DNA of 64,000 nt. Source: AP-15 sp963738185 (GTDB lineage: Bacteria > Pseudomonadota > Alphaproteobacteria > ATCC43930 > CGMCC-115725). The notes under the pieces were generated by a model. The model searched no databases. It saw only the letters and a program-made list of their open reading frames with translations, and had not been told where the DNA came from. Position numbers and translations under genes: made by a program. Of the stretch, positions 8,226 to 16,668 are shown piece after piece. Numbering within the stretch: position 1 is the stretch's first letter; each line of letters starts with the position of its first letter. The DNA lies in the NCBI GenBank assembly GCA_963738185.1, contig CAVTVA010000001.1:558001-622000 (forward strand), in the 5' to 3' direction.

Positions 8226-9488
8226 TCATGATGACGAGGCGAACAACTCGGTCATCGCCGCGTAGACCAGGGTGCGCAAGTCGCGGCGCAAGGTCAGGCG
8301 CGCCTCGCTGCCGATCACCTGGGTCATGAACACCACCGCCAGCTCTTCCCTGGGGTCGATCCAGAAGGCGGTCGCGGCCGCACCACCCCAGAAATATTCG
8401 CCGAGCGTGCCGGGCAGGCGGGTCTTGGCGACGTTGACGTTGACGCCGCAGCCGAGCGAAAAGCCGACCCCGGCATAGCCGCTCTCGCTGAACATGCCGG
8501 GCAGCGCCATATCGGCTATCTCGCGGCCATCGGGCAGGTAGTTCAGGCTGAACAGCCCGACCGTCTTCGGGCTGAGGATCCGCACCCCATCGAGCGTGCC
8601 GCCGTTCAGCATCATGCGGCAGAAGCGCAGATAATCTTGCGCCGTCGATACCAGGCCGCCGCCACCCAATTCGAGCCTCGGCGGCTTGGCGTAGGTGCTC
8701 TCCCGCGCGTCGTCCTGCAGCTTCAGCCCGGGGCCCTTGCCCTCGGGCTGATAGCACGAGGTGAAGCGCTCGACTTTTTCCGAGGGCACGTAGAAGGCGG
8801 TGTCGTTCATCCCGAGCGGCTCGAAAAGCCGGCTGCGCAGGAACTCGCCAAAGCTGACGCCGGACAGCTTCTCGACGAGATAGCCCAGCACATCGATCGA
8901 GACCGAATAATTCCAGGCCGTTCCCGGCGAGAAATCGAGCGGGATCTGGGCCAGCCGATCGATCATCTCCGGCAACCCGCCAGGGGTCTCGCGGTCGGTC
9001 ACCTTGGCCCGGCGATAGGCGGCGTCGACGCTGGTGCGCATCATAAAGCCGTAGGTCAGGCCCGAGGTGTGGGTCGCAAGGTCGATGATTTTCATCGGCC
9101 GCAGCGCTGGCGTGGTGATAAAGCTGGGCGGCGCGTCGGGCAGCAGCGACGGCATGCCGCTGGCGTATACGCCGAGGTTCGCCCAGGCCGGGATGTAGGT
9201 GTGGACGGTGTCGTCGAGGCCGACCAGGCCCTCTTCGACCAGCATCATCAGGGCGACCGCGGTGATCGGCTTCGACATTGAGTAGATGCGGAAGATCGCG
9301 TCCTCGCGCATCGGCTTGCCGCGCGCGATGTCCATGTGGCCGCACATCCCGGTATGGACGAGCTGACCCTGGCGATAGACATGGGTCAGCATCCCGGGCA
9401 GATAGCCGGCGTCGACATAACGGCGCTTCATCACTTCGTCGAGCCGCGCCAGCCGCGCCGTCGACATGCCTACCGCTTCGGGCTTCAT
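8226..9488 (-). CDS. Beta-lactamase-family serine hydrolase (class C / EstB-like)
   Basis: A 420-residue protein of the beta-lactamase/penicillin-binding fold. The SxxK motif is 'YSMSKPITAVAL' near residue 72, the second motif is 'NYSVSIDVLGYLVEKLSG', and there is a late 'WGGAAATAFWIDP'. Members are mostly esterases or D-aminopeptidases rather than antibiotic resistance enzymes. The start ATG at 9486-9488 has the strong site 'AGGAGGACACCG'; the extra upstream frame to 9611 is unlikely. No signal peptide is evident, so it is probably cytoplasmic. As first gene of the catabolic operon it may open an ester, lactone or amide before oxygenation (inference). Confidence 0.88.
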   Translation of the reverse strand: MKPEAVGMSTARLARLDEVMKRRYVDAGYLPGMLTHVYRQGQLVHTGMCGHMDIARGKPMREDAIFRIYSMSKPITAVALMMLVEEGLVGLDDTVHTYIPAWANLGVYASGMPSLLPDAPPSFITTPALRPMKIIDLATHTSGLTYGFMMRTSVDAAYRRAKVTDRETPGGLPEMIDRLAQIPLDFSPGTAWNYSVSIDVLGYLVEKLSGVSFGEFLRSRLFEPLGMNDTAFYVPSEKVERFTSCYQPEGKGPGLKLQDDARESTYAKPPRLELGGGGLVSTAQDYLRFCRMMLNGGTLDGVRILSPKTVGLFSLNYLPDGREIADMALPGMFSESGYAGVGFSLGCGVNVNVAKTRLPGTLGEYFWGGAAATAFWIDPREELAVVFMTQVIGSEARLTLRRDLRTLVYAAMTELFASSS

Positions 9489-9679
9489 CGGTGTCCTCCT
9501 CGAGGCGAGCCGCTGGCCGCGAGCATATGGTCCCGCGCGGCCGAAAGCGACCGTTGTGCGGTCCGAGGGCAAACTTCCTAAAGACGCATTTAGATTGTTA
9601 ATATATATCATTTGCGCGGAGCATGACGTGAAATTATAATCCTGGCCGGGCTTTGTTCGCTGACGACCGGGCGGGAAAG

Positions 9680-10648
9680 ATGGGCCACATCCATGTCATC
9701 CACGAGAACGCGGCCTGGCTCGAGCCGCTGGCGCGGGCGTTGGACGACCAGGGCTTGCCTTGGCGCGATTGGCATCTCGACCGGGGCGCGTTCGACCTGT
9801 CGCAACCGCCGCCGGCCGGGATCTTTTACAACCGAATGAGCGCGTCCTCGCATACGCGCGACCATCGCTTCGCGGCCGAGCTGACCGCATCGGTGCTTGC
9901 CTGGCTCGAGCGATATCGCGTCCGGGTCGTCAACGGCAGTCGGGCGCTCGACCTCGAAATCAGCAAGGCGCGCCAGTATGGCGCACTCGAAGCGGCAGGC
10001 ATCCGCACGCCGTGCACGATCGTGATCGCCGGCAAGGAGCTGCTGGCCGACGCCATGCGCCATCATTTCGCCGGCGGGCCTGCGATCCTGAAGCCCAATC
10101 GGGGCGGCAAGGGGCTCGGCGTTCGCCTCTTTCTTTCGGCCGGCGCGTTGCAGGATTACCTCGACAGCCCCGATCACGAGCCGCCGGTCGACGGTCTCCA
10201 TCTTCTCCAGCAATACGTCGAGGCAGAGCAGCCGCTGATCACCCGGGCCGAGTTCGTCGGCGGCCGCTTTCTCTACGCCGTCGAGGTCGATACCAGAGAC
10301 GGGTTCGAGCTGTGCCCGGCCGATGCCTGCGCCGTCGGCGAGGCGCATAGCCCCGCCGGGGAGCAGCCGCGCGCCAAGTTCAACATCATCGACGCGATCG
10401 ATGCCGGGCTGCAGCACCGCTACGAGGCGTTTCTCGCCGCCAACCGGATTGATGTCGCTGGGATCGAGTTCATCTACGGCCGCGACGGGACCGCCTACAC
10501 TTACGACATCAACACCAACACGAACTATAACGCCGATGCCGAACGCCGGGCCGGGCGCTCCGGCATGGCCGCGCTCGCCCGCTATTTGGGCCACGAGCTG
10601 GCTGCTGCGACGGCACGCCGCGACTGGCGCGCATTGGCTACGGCATGA
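9680..10648 (+). CDS. ATP-grasp domain protein, RimK-like
   Basis: About 322 residues. An N-terminal pre-ATP-grasp region starts MGHIHVIHENAAWLEPLARA. The ATP-grasp core has 'AILKPNRGGKGLGVRLF' (nucleotide-binding Lys and Gly-rich loop), 'LLQQYVEAEQPLITRAEFVG', and the metal site 'YTYDINTNTNYN' near the C-terminus. Such enzymes ligate a carboxylate to an amine or thiol via an acylphosphate; the substrate cannot be told. A TTG at 9653 would add nine residues; I prefer the ATG at 9680 after 'GGCGGGAAAG'. It is divergent from the catabolic operon across an AT-rich spacer and is followed by the CoA-transferase gene. Confidence 0.8.
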   Translation: MGHIHVIHENAAWLEPLARALDDQGLPWRDWHLDRGAFDLSQPPPAGIFYNRMSASSHTRDHRFAAELTASVLAWLERYRVRVVNGSRALDLEISKARQYGALEAAGIRTPCTIVIAGKELLADAMRHHFAGGPAILKPNRGGKGLGVRLFLSAGALQDYLDSPDHEPPVDGLHLLQQYVEAEQPLITRAEFVGGRFLYAVEVDTRDGFELCPADACAVGEAHSPAGEQPRAKFNIIDAIDAGLQHRYEAFLAANRIDVAGIEFIYGRDGTAYTYDINTNTNYNADAERRAGRSGMAALARYLGHELAAATARRDWRALATA

Positions 10649-10774
10649 TGATATTGAAATTAAGGGGAGACGCCCTGAAGGCGGCGACGGGCCAAAACAG
10701 CAGGCAGCTGGAAGAGAAGAGAGCTGAACAGTCGATCTCTATACATCCGCGTACGCCGGAGCTAAAGGTGTGCG

Positions 10775-12052
10775 ATGAGCGCGGCTGCAGAGCGCGGGTC
10801 CTTATCGACGAGCCTGCCAGAGAAATCGTTTGAGCCCGGGGCGGCGTGCCCGCTCGATGGGCTGCGGGTCATCGACCTGTCGCGGCTCGTCTCCGGCAAC
10901 ATGGTCAGCCTGCAGCTCGCCGATTTTGGCGCTGAGGTGATCAAGATCGAGGACCCGGTGCGCGGCGACCCGCTGCGCGCCTGGCAGACCGAGGGCATCA
11001 GCGTTCATTGGAAGGTGTATTCGCGCAACAAGAAGAGCGTGGCGCTGAACCTGCGCGCGCCGCGCGGCCGAGAATTGCTCGTCGAGCTGATTGCCGGCGC
11101 CCAAGTGCTGATCGAAAATTTCCGGCCAGGCACGCTGGAAGCGATGGGCCTCGCACCCGATGACCTGCATCGGCGCAATCGCGGGCTGATCATCGTGCGG
11201 GTTTCCGGCTGGGGACAGGACGGGCCCTATCGCGACCGGCCGGGTTTTGGCACTTTGGTCGAGAGCATGTCCGGCTACGCGGCTCGCACCGGCTTTCCCG
11301 ACCGCGAGCCGGCTCTGCCGCCGACGGCGCTCGCCGATATGGTTGCCGGGCTTTATGGCGCAATGGCGGTGCTGGTGGCGATGCGCGAAGTGGAAATGAA
11401 GGGCAGGAAGGGTCAGGTCATCGATCTGCCGCTGCTCGATCCGCTGTTTTCGTTCGTCGCCACCGAAGCGGCGATTCATCGCTTGACCGGCACAGTCCGC
11501 CAGCGCACCGGAAGCCGCTCGGAGACCACTTCGCCGCGCAACGTGTTCCGCACCAAGGACGGGCGCTACATCGGGATTTCGGCGTCGATCCAGGCCATGA
11601 CCGAGCGGCTGTTCCGTGCGATCGGGCGCGAGGACATGATCACCGACCCCAGGTTTCGTACCAACAGCGACCGGGTGCGCAACGCCGAAGCCTGCGAGGC
11701 TCCGATCGTCTCCTTCATCGCGGCGCGCAGCCTGGCCGAAAACATGGAGGTGTTTGAACACTCCGAGGTGACCGCAGCACCGGTCTATGACATCGACCAG
11801 TTCATGGCCGACCCGCATGTGCTGGCCCGCGAGATCCTGGTGGACATGCCCGACGGGACAATGAGCCGACTGCCGATGCACAATGTGATCCCCCGCCTAT
11901 CCGCTACACCCGGGCGGCTGCGCCGACCGGCACCCGGTCTGGGCGAGCACACTGCCGAAATCCTCGGTGCGCTCGGGCTCGACCGCGCCGCCCTCGACGC
12001 TCTCGCCCGGGACGGGGTGATCTCTCTGGGAGAGATGCGCGATGCCGAATGA
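10775..12052 (+). CDS. CaiB/BaiF (class III) CoA transferase
   Basis: A 425-residue family III CoA-transferase, moving CoA between organic acids. Signature segments are 'LDGLRVIDLSRLVSGNM', 'LQLADFGAEVIKIEDP', 'RNKKSVALNLRAPRG', 'ENFRPGTLEAMGL' and 'ALADMVAGLYGAMAVLVA', the last containing the conserved catalytic Asp region. The first 26 residues lie before the conserved core, so an internal start is possible. It overlaps the next gene by 11 bp, which implies translational coupling. Together with the lyase it forms a pair that could activate and cleave a hydroxy-dicarboxylic acid. An oxalate role with oxc is possible but not shown by position. Confidence 0.9.
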   Translation: MSAAAERGSLSTSLPEKSFEPGAACPLDGLRVIDLSRLVSGNMVSLQLADFGAEVIKIEDPVRGDPLRAWQTEGISVHWKVYSRNKKSVALNLRAPRGRELLVELIAGAQVLIENFRPGTLEAMGLAPDDLHRRNRGLIIVRVSGWGQDGPYRDRPGFGTLVESMSGYAARTGFPDREPALPPTALADMVAGLYGAMAVLVAMREVEMKGRKGQVIDLPLLDPLFSFVATEAAIHRLTGTVRQRTGSRSETTSPRNVFRTKDGRYIGISASIQAMTERLFRAIGREDMITDPRFRTNSDRVRNAEACEAPIVSFIAARSLAENMEVFEHSEVTAAPVYDIDQFMADPHVLAREILVDMPDGTMSRLPMHNVIPRLSATPGRLRRPAPGLGEHTAEILGALGLDRAALDALARDGVISLGEMRDAE

Positions 12053-12947
12053 GCTGCCGGTGTGGCGCTCGCTGCTGTTTGTGCCGGTAACCGCCCAGCG
12101 TTTTATCGACGGGGCGGCGAGGCGGGGAGCCGACGCCATCATCCTCGATCTCGAAGACAGCGTCGCCGCCTCGGAAAAGGAACGGGCACGGACGCTGGTG
12201 CCTGAAGCCGCCGGGATCGTCTCGCGCGGCGGCGCCGACGTCGTCGTGCGCATCAACCGGCCATTGCGCCTGGCGGTGCGCGACATCGAGGCATCGATCG
12301 GTCCCGGTGTGCTGGCGCTGGCCTTGCCCAAGACCGACAGCCCCGAGCATGTGCGCCTGCTTGCCGAAATTATCGCCGAGATCGAGGCCGAGCGCGGCAT
12401 GATGCCCGGCACCACGTGGCTGATCGCGATGGTCGAGACCGCCGCGGCGTTCTTCCAAATCGCCGAGATCGCGCGCGCCCATCCGCGACTGTGCGGCCTC
12501 AATCTCGGCGCCGAGGACTTCGCTACCTCCGCCGGCATCATGGCGGAACCCGAGGCGCTGACGATGCCGAAGCAGATGGCGGTGTTCGCGGCACGCGCCG
12601 CCGGCATCATGCCGCTGGGCTTTATCGGCTCGATCGCCGAGTTCCACGACCTCGATGGTTTCCGAGCGACGATCCGGCGTTCGCGCCGCCTCGGCTTTGT
12701 CGGCGCCTCGGTAATTCATCCGAGCCAGGTTCCAATCCTCAACGAGGAGTTCCGGCCGAGCCCCGACGAGGTTGGCCACGCCCGCCGGGTGGTCGCCGCC
12801 TATGACAAGGCGCTTGCCAACGGCGTCGGCGCAGTCACTGTCGATGGCAGGATGATTGACGTCCCGGTCGTCGAACGCGCCCGGCTCTTGATTGAACGCG
12901 AGCAAGCGATCGCCGCGCGCGAGGCACGAATGCAAATCTCCGCTTGA
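12042..12947 (+). CDS. CitE-like HpcH/HpaI lyase
   Basis: A 301-residue TIM-barrel lyase of the citrate lyase beta / malyl-CoA lyase family. It has 'RSLLFVPVTAQRFIDGAARR', 'DAIILDLEDSVAASEK' (metal-binding acids), 'AMVETAAAFFQIAEIA', 'LNLGAEDFATSAG' and 'GASVIHPSQVPILNEEF'. It cleaves or condenses (3S)-malyl-CoA-like thioesters in characterised members. The start ATG lies inside the 3' end of the CoA-transferase gene. The pair transferase + CitE-like lyase is a common way to activate and split methylmalate- or malate-type acids; the exact substrate is an inference. Confidence 0.88.
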   Translation: MPNELPVWRSLLFVPVTAQRFIDGAARRGADAIILDLEDSVAASEKERARTLVPEAAGIVSRGGADVVVRINRPLRLAVRDIEASIGPGVLALALPKTDSPEHVRLLAEIIAEIEAERGMMPGTTWLIAMVETAAAFFQIAEIARAHPRLCGLNLGAEDFATSAGIMAEPEALTMPKQMAVFAARAAGIMPLGFIGSIAEFHDLDGFRATIRRSRRLGFVGASVIHPSQVPILNEEFRPSPDEVGHARRVVAAYDKALANGVGAVTVDGRMIDVPVVERARLLIEREQAIAAREARMQISA

Positions 12948-13039
12948 GCGCAGCGTCAGGGTTCAGGGTTGGTATAGTGTTTCGGTTGGTTTCTCCAATT
13001 TTTTCGCCGTGCCGGCGAAAGCGGGCGCCCAAAGCGGAA

Positions 13040-13540
13040 GTGGCTGCCGGGCTTCGTTGCGATCATGACCATGGCGAGGATGGCTCGACCTTTTGGCTCG
13101 GCGCGATACGCGCTTTCCTGGTTGCCGTCACGGTGGGTGCGGCGGTGTTGCCCGCGGCCGGCGCTTCGGCCGATCAATCTGACATGATCTCGGAGCCGAT
13201 CGCGGTCCTGCAAGGCCTCGACAAGATCACCGCGCGCGTTTCCGAGATCGCGGCGCCGGTCGGCAAGACCGTCCATTTTGGCGGCCTGGCGATCACCGTC
13301 CGCGATTGCGAGAAGAACCCGCCGGAAGATCGGCCGGAAAGCGCCGCTTTTCTGCAGATTGACGAGTTGCGCCCCGGCGAAGACAGCGTCCGCTGGTTCA
13401 GCGGGTGGATGTTCGCGCAGAGCCCCGCGCTGTCCTCGCTGGAAAATCCGGTCTACGACGTGATCCTGCTCGACTGCAAAGGGGCGAGCGGGTCGCCAGC
13501 CGAAGCTTCCGGCAGCGCCAGCGGAAAAGAGGCAAAGTAG
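13040..13540 (+). CDS. DUF2155 domain exported protein
   Basis: Conserved alphaproteobacterial protein of unknown function. The DUF2155 core is clear: 'AVLQGLDKITARVSEIAAPV', 'VHFGGLAITVRDCEKNPPE', 'SAAFLQIDELRPGE', 'FSGWMFAQSPALSSLENPVY'. It is preceded by a hydrophobic signal-like stretch (FLVAVTVGAAVLPAAGASA). No ATG is in frame near the signal peptide; I chose the GTG at 13040, but the frame is open back to 12944. A nearby out-of-frame ATG run (13068 onward) could mean a frameshift in the leader. Its 3' end overlaps the convergent aat gene by 88 bp. Confidence 0.72.
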   Translation: MAAGLRCDHDHGEDGSTFWLGAIRAFLVAVTVGAAVLPAAGASADQSDMISEPIAVLQGLDKITARVSEIAAPVGKTVHFGGLAITVRDCEKNPPEDRPESAAFLQIDELRPGEDSVRWFSGWMFAQSPALSSLENPVYDVILLDCKGASGSPAEASGSASGKEAK

Positions 13541-14112
13541 GTGAGTGCCGACGCCAGCAGCCGGTGGTAGCGGGCGCGCGAAATCTCGATCCCGCCGAAC
13601 CGCGCCAGATGCGGGGTCAGGAATTGGGTGTCGAGCAGACGATAGCCGCCGAGCCGCAACCGGGCGACCAGATGAACCAGGGCGATCTTGCTCGCATTGG
13701 TCTCGCGGCTGAACATGCTTTCCCCGAAGAAAGCGGCGCCGATCGAGACGCCATATAATCCGCCGACCAGCGCGCCGGCCCGCCGGCATTCGACGCTGTG
13801 CGCTGCACCGCGCGTGAAGAGCGCCATGTACAACCGCACGATCTCATCGTTGATCCAGGTGTTTGGGCGTTTTTCGGTCGCTTCGGCGCAGCCGCGAATA
13901 ACCGCTTCGAAGTCGCCGTCGCAGCGGATCTCGAAGCGATCCTGTCGCAGCACGCGTCGGAGCCGGCGCGGGACATGAAAGGCATCAAGCGGGAGGATGC
14001 CGCGATGGTGCGGATCGACCCAGAACAGCTCGGGATCGTCGGCCAATTCGGCCATTGGAAAGACGCCGACAGCATAAGCCGAGAGCAGGATGTCGGGGGT
14101 TAGGCGGATCAA
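13453..14112 (-). CDS. aat: Leucyl/phenylalanyl-tRNA--protein transferase
   Basis: Transfers Leu or Phe from aminoacyl-tRNA to N-terminal Arg/Lys of proteins in the N-end rule degradation pathway. 219 residues with 'LLSAYAVGVFPMAE' at the N-terminus, 'FWVDPHHRGILPLD', 'RPNTWINDEIVRLY', 'HSVECRR', 'GGLYGVSIGAAFFGESMFS' and 'LLDTQFLTPHLARFGG'. The last 30 residues lie beyond the conserved core and are encoded in the region overlapping the convergent DUF2155 gene. It is 14 bp downstream of accC, consistent with the usual alphaproteobacterial aroQ-accB-accC-aat order. Confidence 0.95.
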   Translation of the reverse strand: MIRLTPDILLSAYAVGVFPMAELADDPELFWVDPHHRGILPLDAFHVPRRLRRVLRQDRFEIRCDGDFEAVIRGCAEATEKRPNTWINDEIVRLYMALFTRGAAHSVECRRAGALVGGLYGVSIGAAFFGESMFSRETNASKIALVHLVARLRLGGYRLLDTQFLTPHLARFGGIEISRARYHRLLASALTYFASFPLALPEASAGDPLAPLQSSRITS

Positions 14113-14126
14113 CCGTGCCGCCTCTG

Positions 14127-15470
14127 CTAGGGCGCGCGCCCGAGAAAACGCTCGAGCCAGTGGATATCGTACTCGCCATTGATAAAGTCTGCGGCGTCGA
14201 CCAACCGCTGATGCAGCGGGATCGTCGTCTCGATGCCGCCAATGACATATTCTTCAAGCGCCCGCCGCAGCCGCATCAAGCATTCGTTGCGGGTTTTGCC
14301 GTGGATCACCAGCTTGGAGATCAAGCTGTCGTAATAGGGTGGCACCTCGTAGCGCTGATAGAGCGCGCTATCGACACGCACACCAAGGCCGCCCGGTGCA
14401 TGGTAATCGGTGACCCTGCCCGGCGAGGGTCGAAACGTTTCGGGGTTTTCCGCATTGATCCGGCATTCGATCGCATGTCCGGAGAGCCGAATTTCGGCCT
14501 GGCGGTAGCCGAGCGGCGCGCCGTCGGCGATGCGCAGCTGCTCGCGCACGAGATCGATGCCGCTGACCATCTCGGTGATCGGGTGCTCCACCTGCAGCCG
14601 CGTGTTCATTTCGATGAAGAAGAATTCGCCGTCTTGATAGAGGAATTCCAGGGTGCCGACGCTGCGGTAGCCGAGATCGCGCAGCGCGCTGACCGCAATG
14701 GCGCCCAGCCGGTCGCGCTCGTCGGGGTTGAGCGCCGGTGAGGGGGTTTCCTCGAGCACCTTTTGGTGCGAGCGCTGCAGCGAGCAATCGCGCTCCCCCA
14801 AATGAACGACACCGCCCTGGCCATCGCCGAGAACCTGGATTTCGATGTGCCGCGGCCGTTCGAGCCAGCGCTCGAGATAAACGTCGCCGCGGCCAAAAAA
14901 CGCCGCTGCCTCATGCTGCGCGATCGGCAGCATCCGCGCCAATTCGGCGCGGTTGCGGGCGATTTTCATACCGCGCCCGCCGCCCCCCGCCGCGGCTTTG
15001 ATCAGCACCGGATAGCCGATCGCCTCGGCTGCCGCCTCGGCTTCCGCGAGGTCGCGCATCGCGCCCCTGGAGCCCGGCACCGTAGGGATGCCGAGCCGCG
15101 CCGCTGCCGCTTTTGCTGCGATCTTGTCACCCATCAGTCGAATGTGCTCCGGCGCGGGGCCGATGAAGACGAACCCATGCTCTTCGACGGCAGCGGCGAA
15201 ATCGGCGTCCTCTGCGAGAAAGCCGAGCCCCGGATGGATCGCGTCGGCCCCCGTGATCGTCGCCGCCGACAGGATCGCGGCGACGTTCAGATAGCTGTCG
15301 CGCGCGGCTGGCGGCCCGATACAAACGGTCTCGTCGGCAAGGCGCACGTTCATCGCACTGGCGTCGGCGGTGGAATGGACCGCGACCGTCTTGATCCCCA
15401 TCTCGCGGCAGGCGCGGTAAATCCGGAGCGCGATCTCGCCACGGTTGGCGATCAGCACCTTCTCGAACAT
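14127..15470 (-). CDS. accC: Acetyl-CoA carboxylase, biotin carboxylase subunit
   Basis: ATP-dependent carboxylation of the biotin on AccB, the first step of fatty acid synthesis. 447 residues, matching the usual size. Starts MFEKVLIANRGEIALRIYRA; the ATP-grasp loop is 'IKAAAGGGGRGMKIARN', the active-site segment is 'FFIEMNTRLQVEHPITEM', and the biotin carboxylase C-terminal domain ends in 'FLGRAP'. The frame has a TTG three codons upstream (15479), but the ATG at 15468-15470 gives the canonical N-terminus. It lies 13 bp after accB in the same operon. Confidence 0.97.
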   Translation of the reverse strand: MFEKVLIANRGEIALRIYRACREMGIKTVAVHSTADASAMNVRLADETVCIGPPAARDSYLNVAAILSAATITGADAIHPGLGFLAEDADFAAAVEEHGFVFIGPAPEHIRLMGDKIAAKAAAARLGIPTVPGSRGAMRDLAEAEAAAEAIGYPVLIKAAAGGGGRGMKIARNRAELARMLPIAQHEAAAFFGRGDVYLERWLERPRHIEIQVLGDGQGGVVHLGERDCSLQRSHQKVLEETPSPALNPDERDRLGAIAVSALRDLGYRSVGTLEFLYQDGEFFFIEMNTRLQVEHPITEMVSGIDLVREQLRIADGAPLGYRQAEIRLSGHAIECRINAENPETFRPSPGRVTDYHAPGGLGVRVDSALYQRYEVPPYYDSLISKLVIHGKTRNECLMRLRRALEEYVIGGIETTIPLHQRLVDAADFINGEYDIHWLERFLGRAP

Positions 15471-15483
15471 CGCAGGCAAAGGA

Positions 15484-15945
15484 TCATTCGATGACCATCA
15501 GCACCGCACCGTATTCGACTGGCTGTGCATCCTCTACTAGAATTTGCGCGATTCGGCCGGCGCGAGGCGCGCGGATTTCATTCATTACTTTCATCGCTTC
15601 GATGATCAGCAGCGGCTGACCCGCCTCGACCACTTCTCCGAGACGGACAAAAGCCGGGGCGTCCGGCTGCGGCGCCAAGTAGGCGGTGCCGACCATCGGC
15701 GAGGTCACCGCGCCGGGCTGGTTCGCCGCGGTGCCGGGGGCAGTGCTCGTGGACGGAGCCCCGGCCGCCGCGGCATCGACCGGCACGGTTGTCGATGCGG
15801 GGATACTGCGAGAAACCCTGATCAGACGATCGCCGATGGCGTATTCGATCTCGCTCAGACCGTTTTCCGCCAACAATTGAGCGAGCGTGCGGATCAGGTC
15901 GGGGTCTGGCGACAGCGGCGACGTGCGGCGGCCGCCGAACCTCAC
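15484..15945 (-). CDS. accB: Acetyl-CoA carboxylase biotin carboxyl carrier protein
   Basis: Carries the biotin used by AccC and the carboxyltransferase. 153 residues: an N-terminal helical region (residues 15-45, 'LIRTLAQLLAENGLSEIEYA'), an Ala/Pro/Thr-rich flexible linker, and a biotinyl domain with the modified Lys in 'IIEAMKVMNEI'. Begins with GTG at 15945, whose bases overlap the aroQ stop (GTGA, 4 bp), implying coupled translation. Confidence 0.96.
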   Translation of the reverse strand: MRFGGRRTSPLSPDPDLIRTLAQLLAENGLSEIEYAIGDRLIRVSRSIPASTTVPVDAAAAGAPSTSTAPGTAANQPGAVTSPMVGTAYLAPQPDAPAFVRLGEVVEAGQPLLIIEAMKVMNEIRAPRAGRIAQILVEDAQPVEYGAVLMVIE

Positions 15946-16400
15946 CGAGCACCCTCGCCCGGTTCGTCCTCGATCAGGCTCGCGATCGCTTCGATCGCCA
16001 ATTCATATCCGTGCGCGCCCAAACCGCAGATCACGCCGCGCGCCGCAAGGCTGACATAGGAATGATGGCGGAAGCGCTCGCGCCGGAAGATGTTCGACAG
16101 ATGCACCTCGATCACCGGCAAGCCGGCGGCAGAAAGCGCATCGAGCACCGCGACCGAGGTATGGGTCAGCGCGCCGGCGTTCAGCACGATCCCGTCGCCC
16201 AATTCGCGCGCCTCCTGGATCCAGTCGACCAGCTGACCTTCGTGATTGGTCTGGCGAAATTCGATTTGCAGACCGAGCGCATTGGCGCGCGCGAGGCAGC
16301 GCGCCTCGATATCGCCGAGCGTGTCGCGGCCGTAGACCGACGGATCGCGCACCCCGAGCAAGTTTAGATTGGGGCCGTTGAGTACGAAGACGGTGGACAC
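15942..16400 (-). CDS. aroQ: 3-dehydroquinate dehydratase, type II
   Basis: Third step of the shikimate pathway (3-dehydroquinate to 3-dehydroshikimate). 152 residues with 'VLNGPNLNLLGVRDPSVYG' (catalytic Tyr), 'QTNHEGQLVDWI', 'LNAGALTHTSVAVLDAL' and 'EVHLSNIFRRERFRHHSY' (catalytic His region). It starts with GTG at 16400 behind 'GGGAGGACGCGG'. First gene of the aroQ-accB-accC-aat transcription unit. Confidence 0.96.
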   Translation of the reverse strand: MSTVFVLNGPNLNLLGVRDPSVYGRDTLGDIEARCLARANALGLQIEFRQTNHEGQLVDWIQEARELGDGIVLNAGALTHTSVAVLDALSAAGLPVIEVHLSNIFRRERFRHHSYVSLAARGVICGLGAHGYELAIEAIASLIEDEPGEGAR

Positions 16401-16426
16401 CCGCGTCCTCCCTGGGGGTCGGCGGG

Positions 16427-16454
16427 GTTATAGCACGTGCACAAAGGACGGCAA
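16427..16454 (-). promoter_or_regulatory. Sigma-70-like promoter for aroQ-accBC-aat
   Basis: On the minus strand: TTGCCG (16449-16454), 16 bp, then TATAAC (16427-16432) preceded by TG-C. The -10 matches the consensus at five of six positions. It lies 27 bp before the aroQ GTG, leaving a short leader with the ribosome-binding site. Confidence 0.55.
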
Positions 16455-16668
16455 GAACACGGGCCGGCTTGCAGCAAGGCGGGCATTGGCCGGAGCGAAT
16501 TTTCGGGGAGAACAGCAGATGAGCCCAAGCGGACCTTTCCGCCGGGCTTTCTGCCAGCGGTCAACCCGCGACCGCCTCGTTGGTCGCCGCCGCTCAGCAG
16601 GCTTTCGGCGGTGCGGGGAGGCCGCCATAGTGGCGCCTTGCAACCCAATCCTCGTTGGAGGAGGAGAT

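Noticed and set aside
8215..9345. The 5' two-fifths of an 832-residue minus frame (6847-9345)
   Set aside because: Only the part below 8214 matches the flavin monooxygenase. The rest is the beta-lactamase gene read in another frame, with Arg/Pro/Gly/His-rich composition.
10645..10833. 62-codon plus frame overlapping the ATP-grasp stop
   Set aside because: No motif and no good ribosome-binding site; it overlaps the CoA-transferase start.
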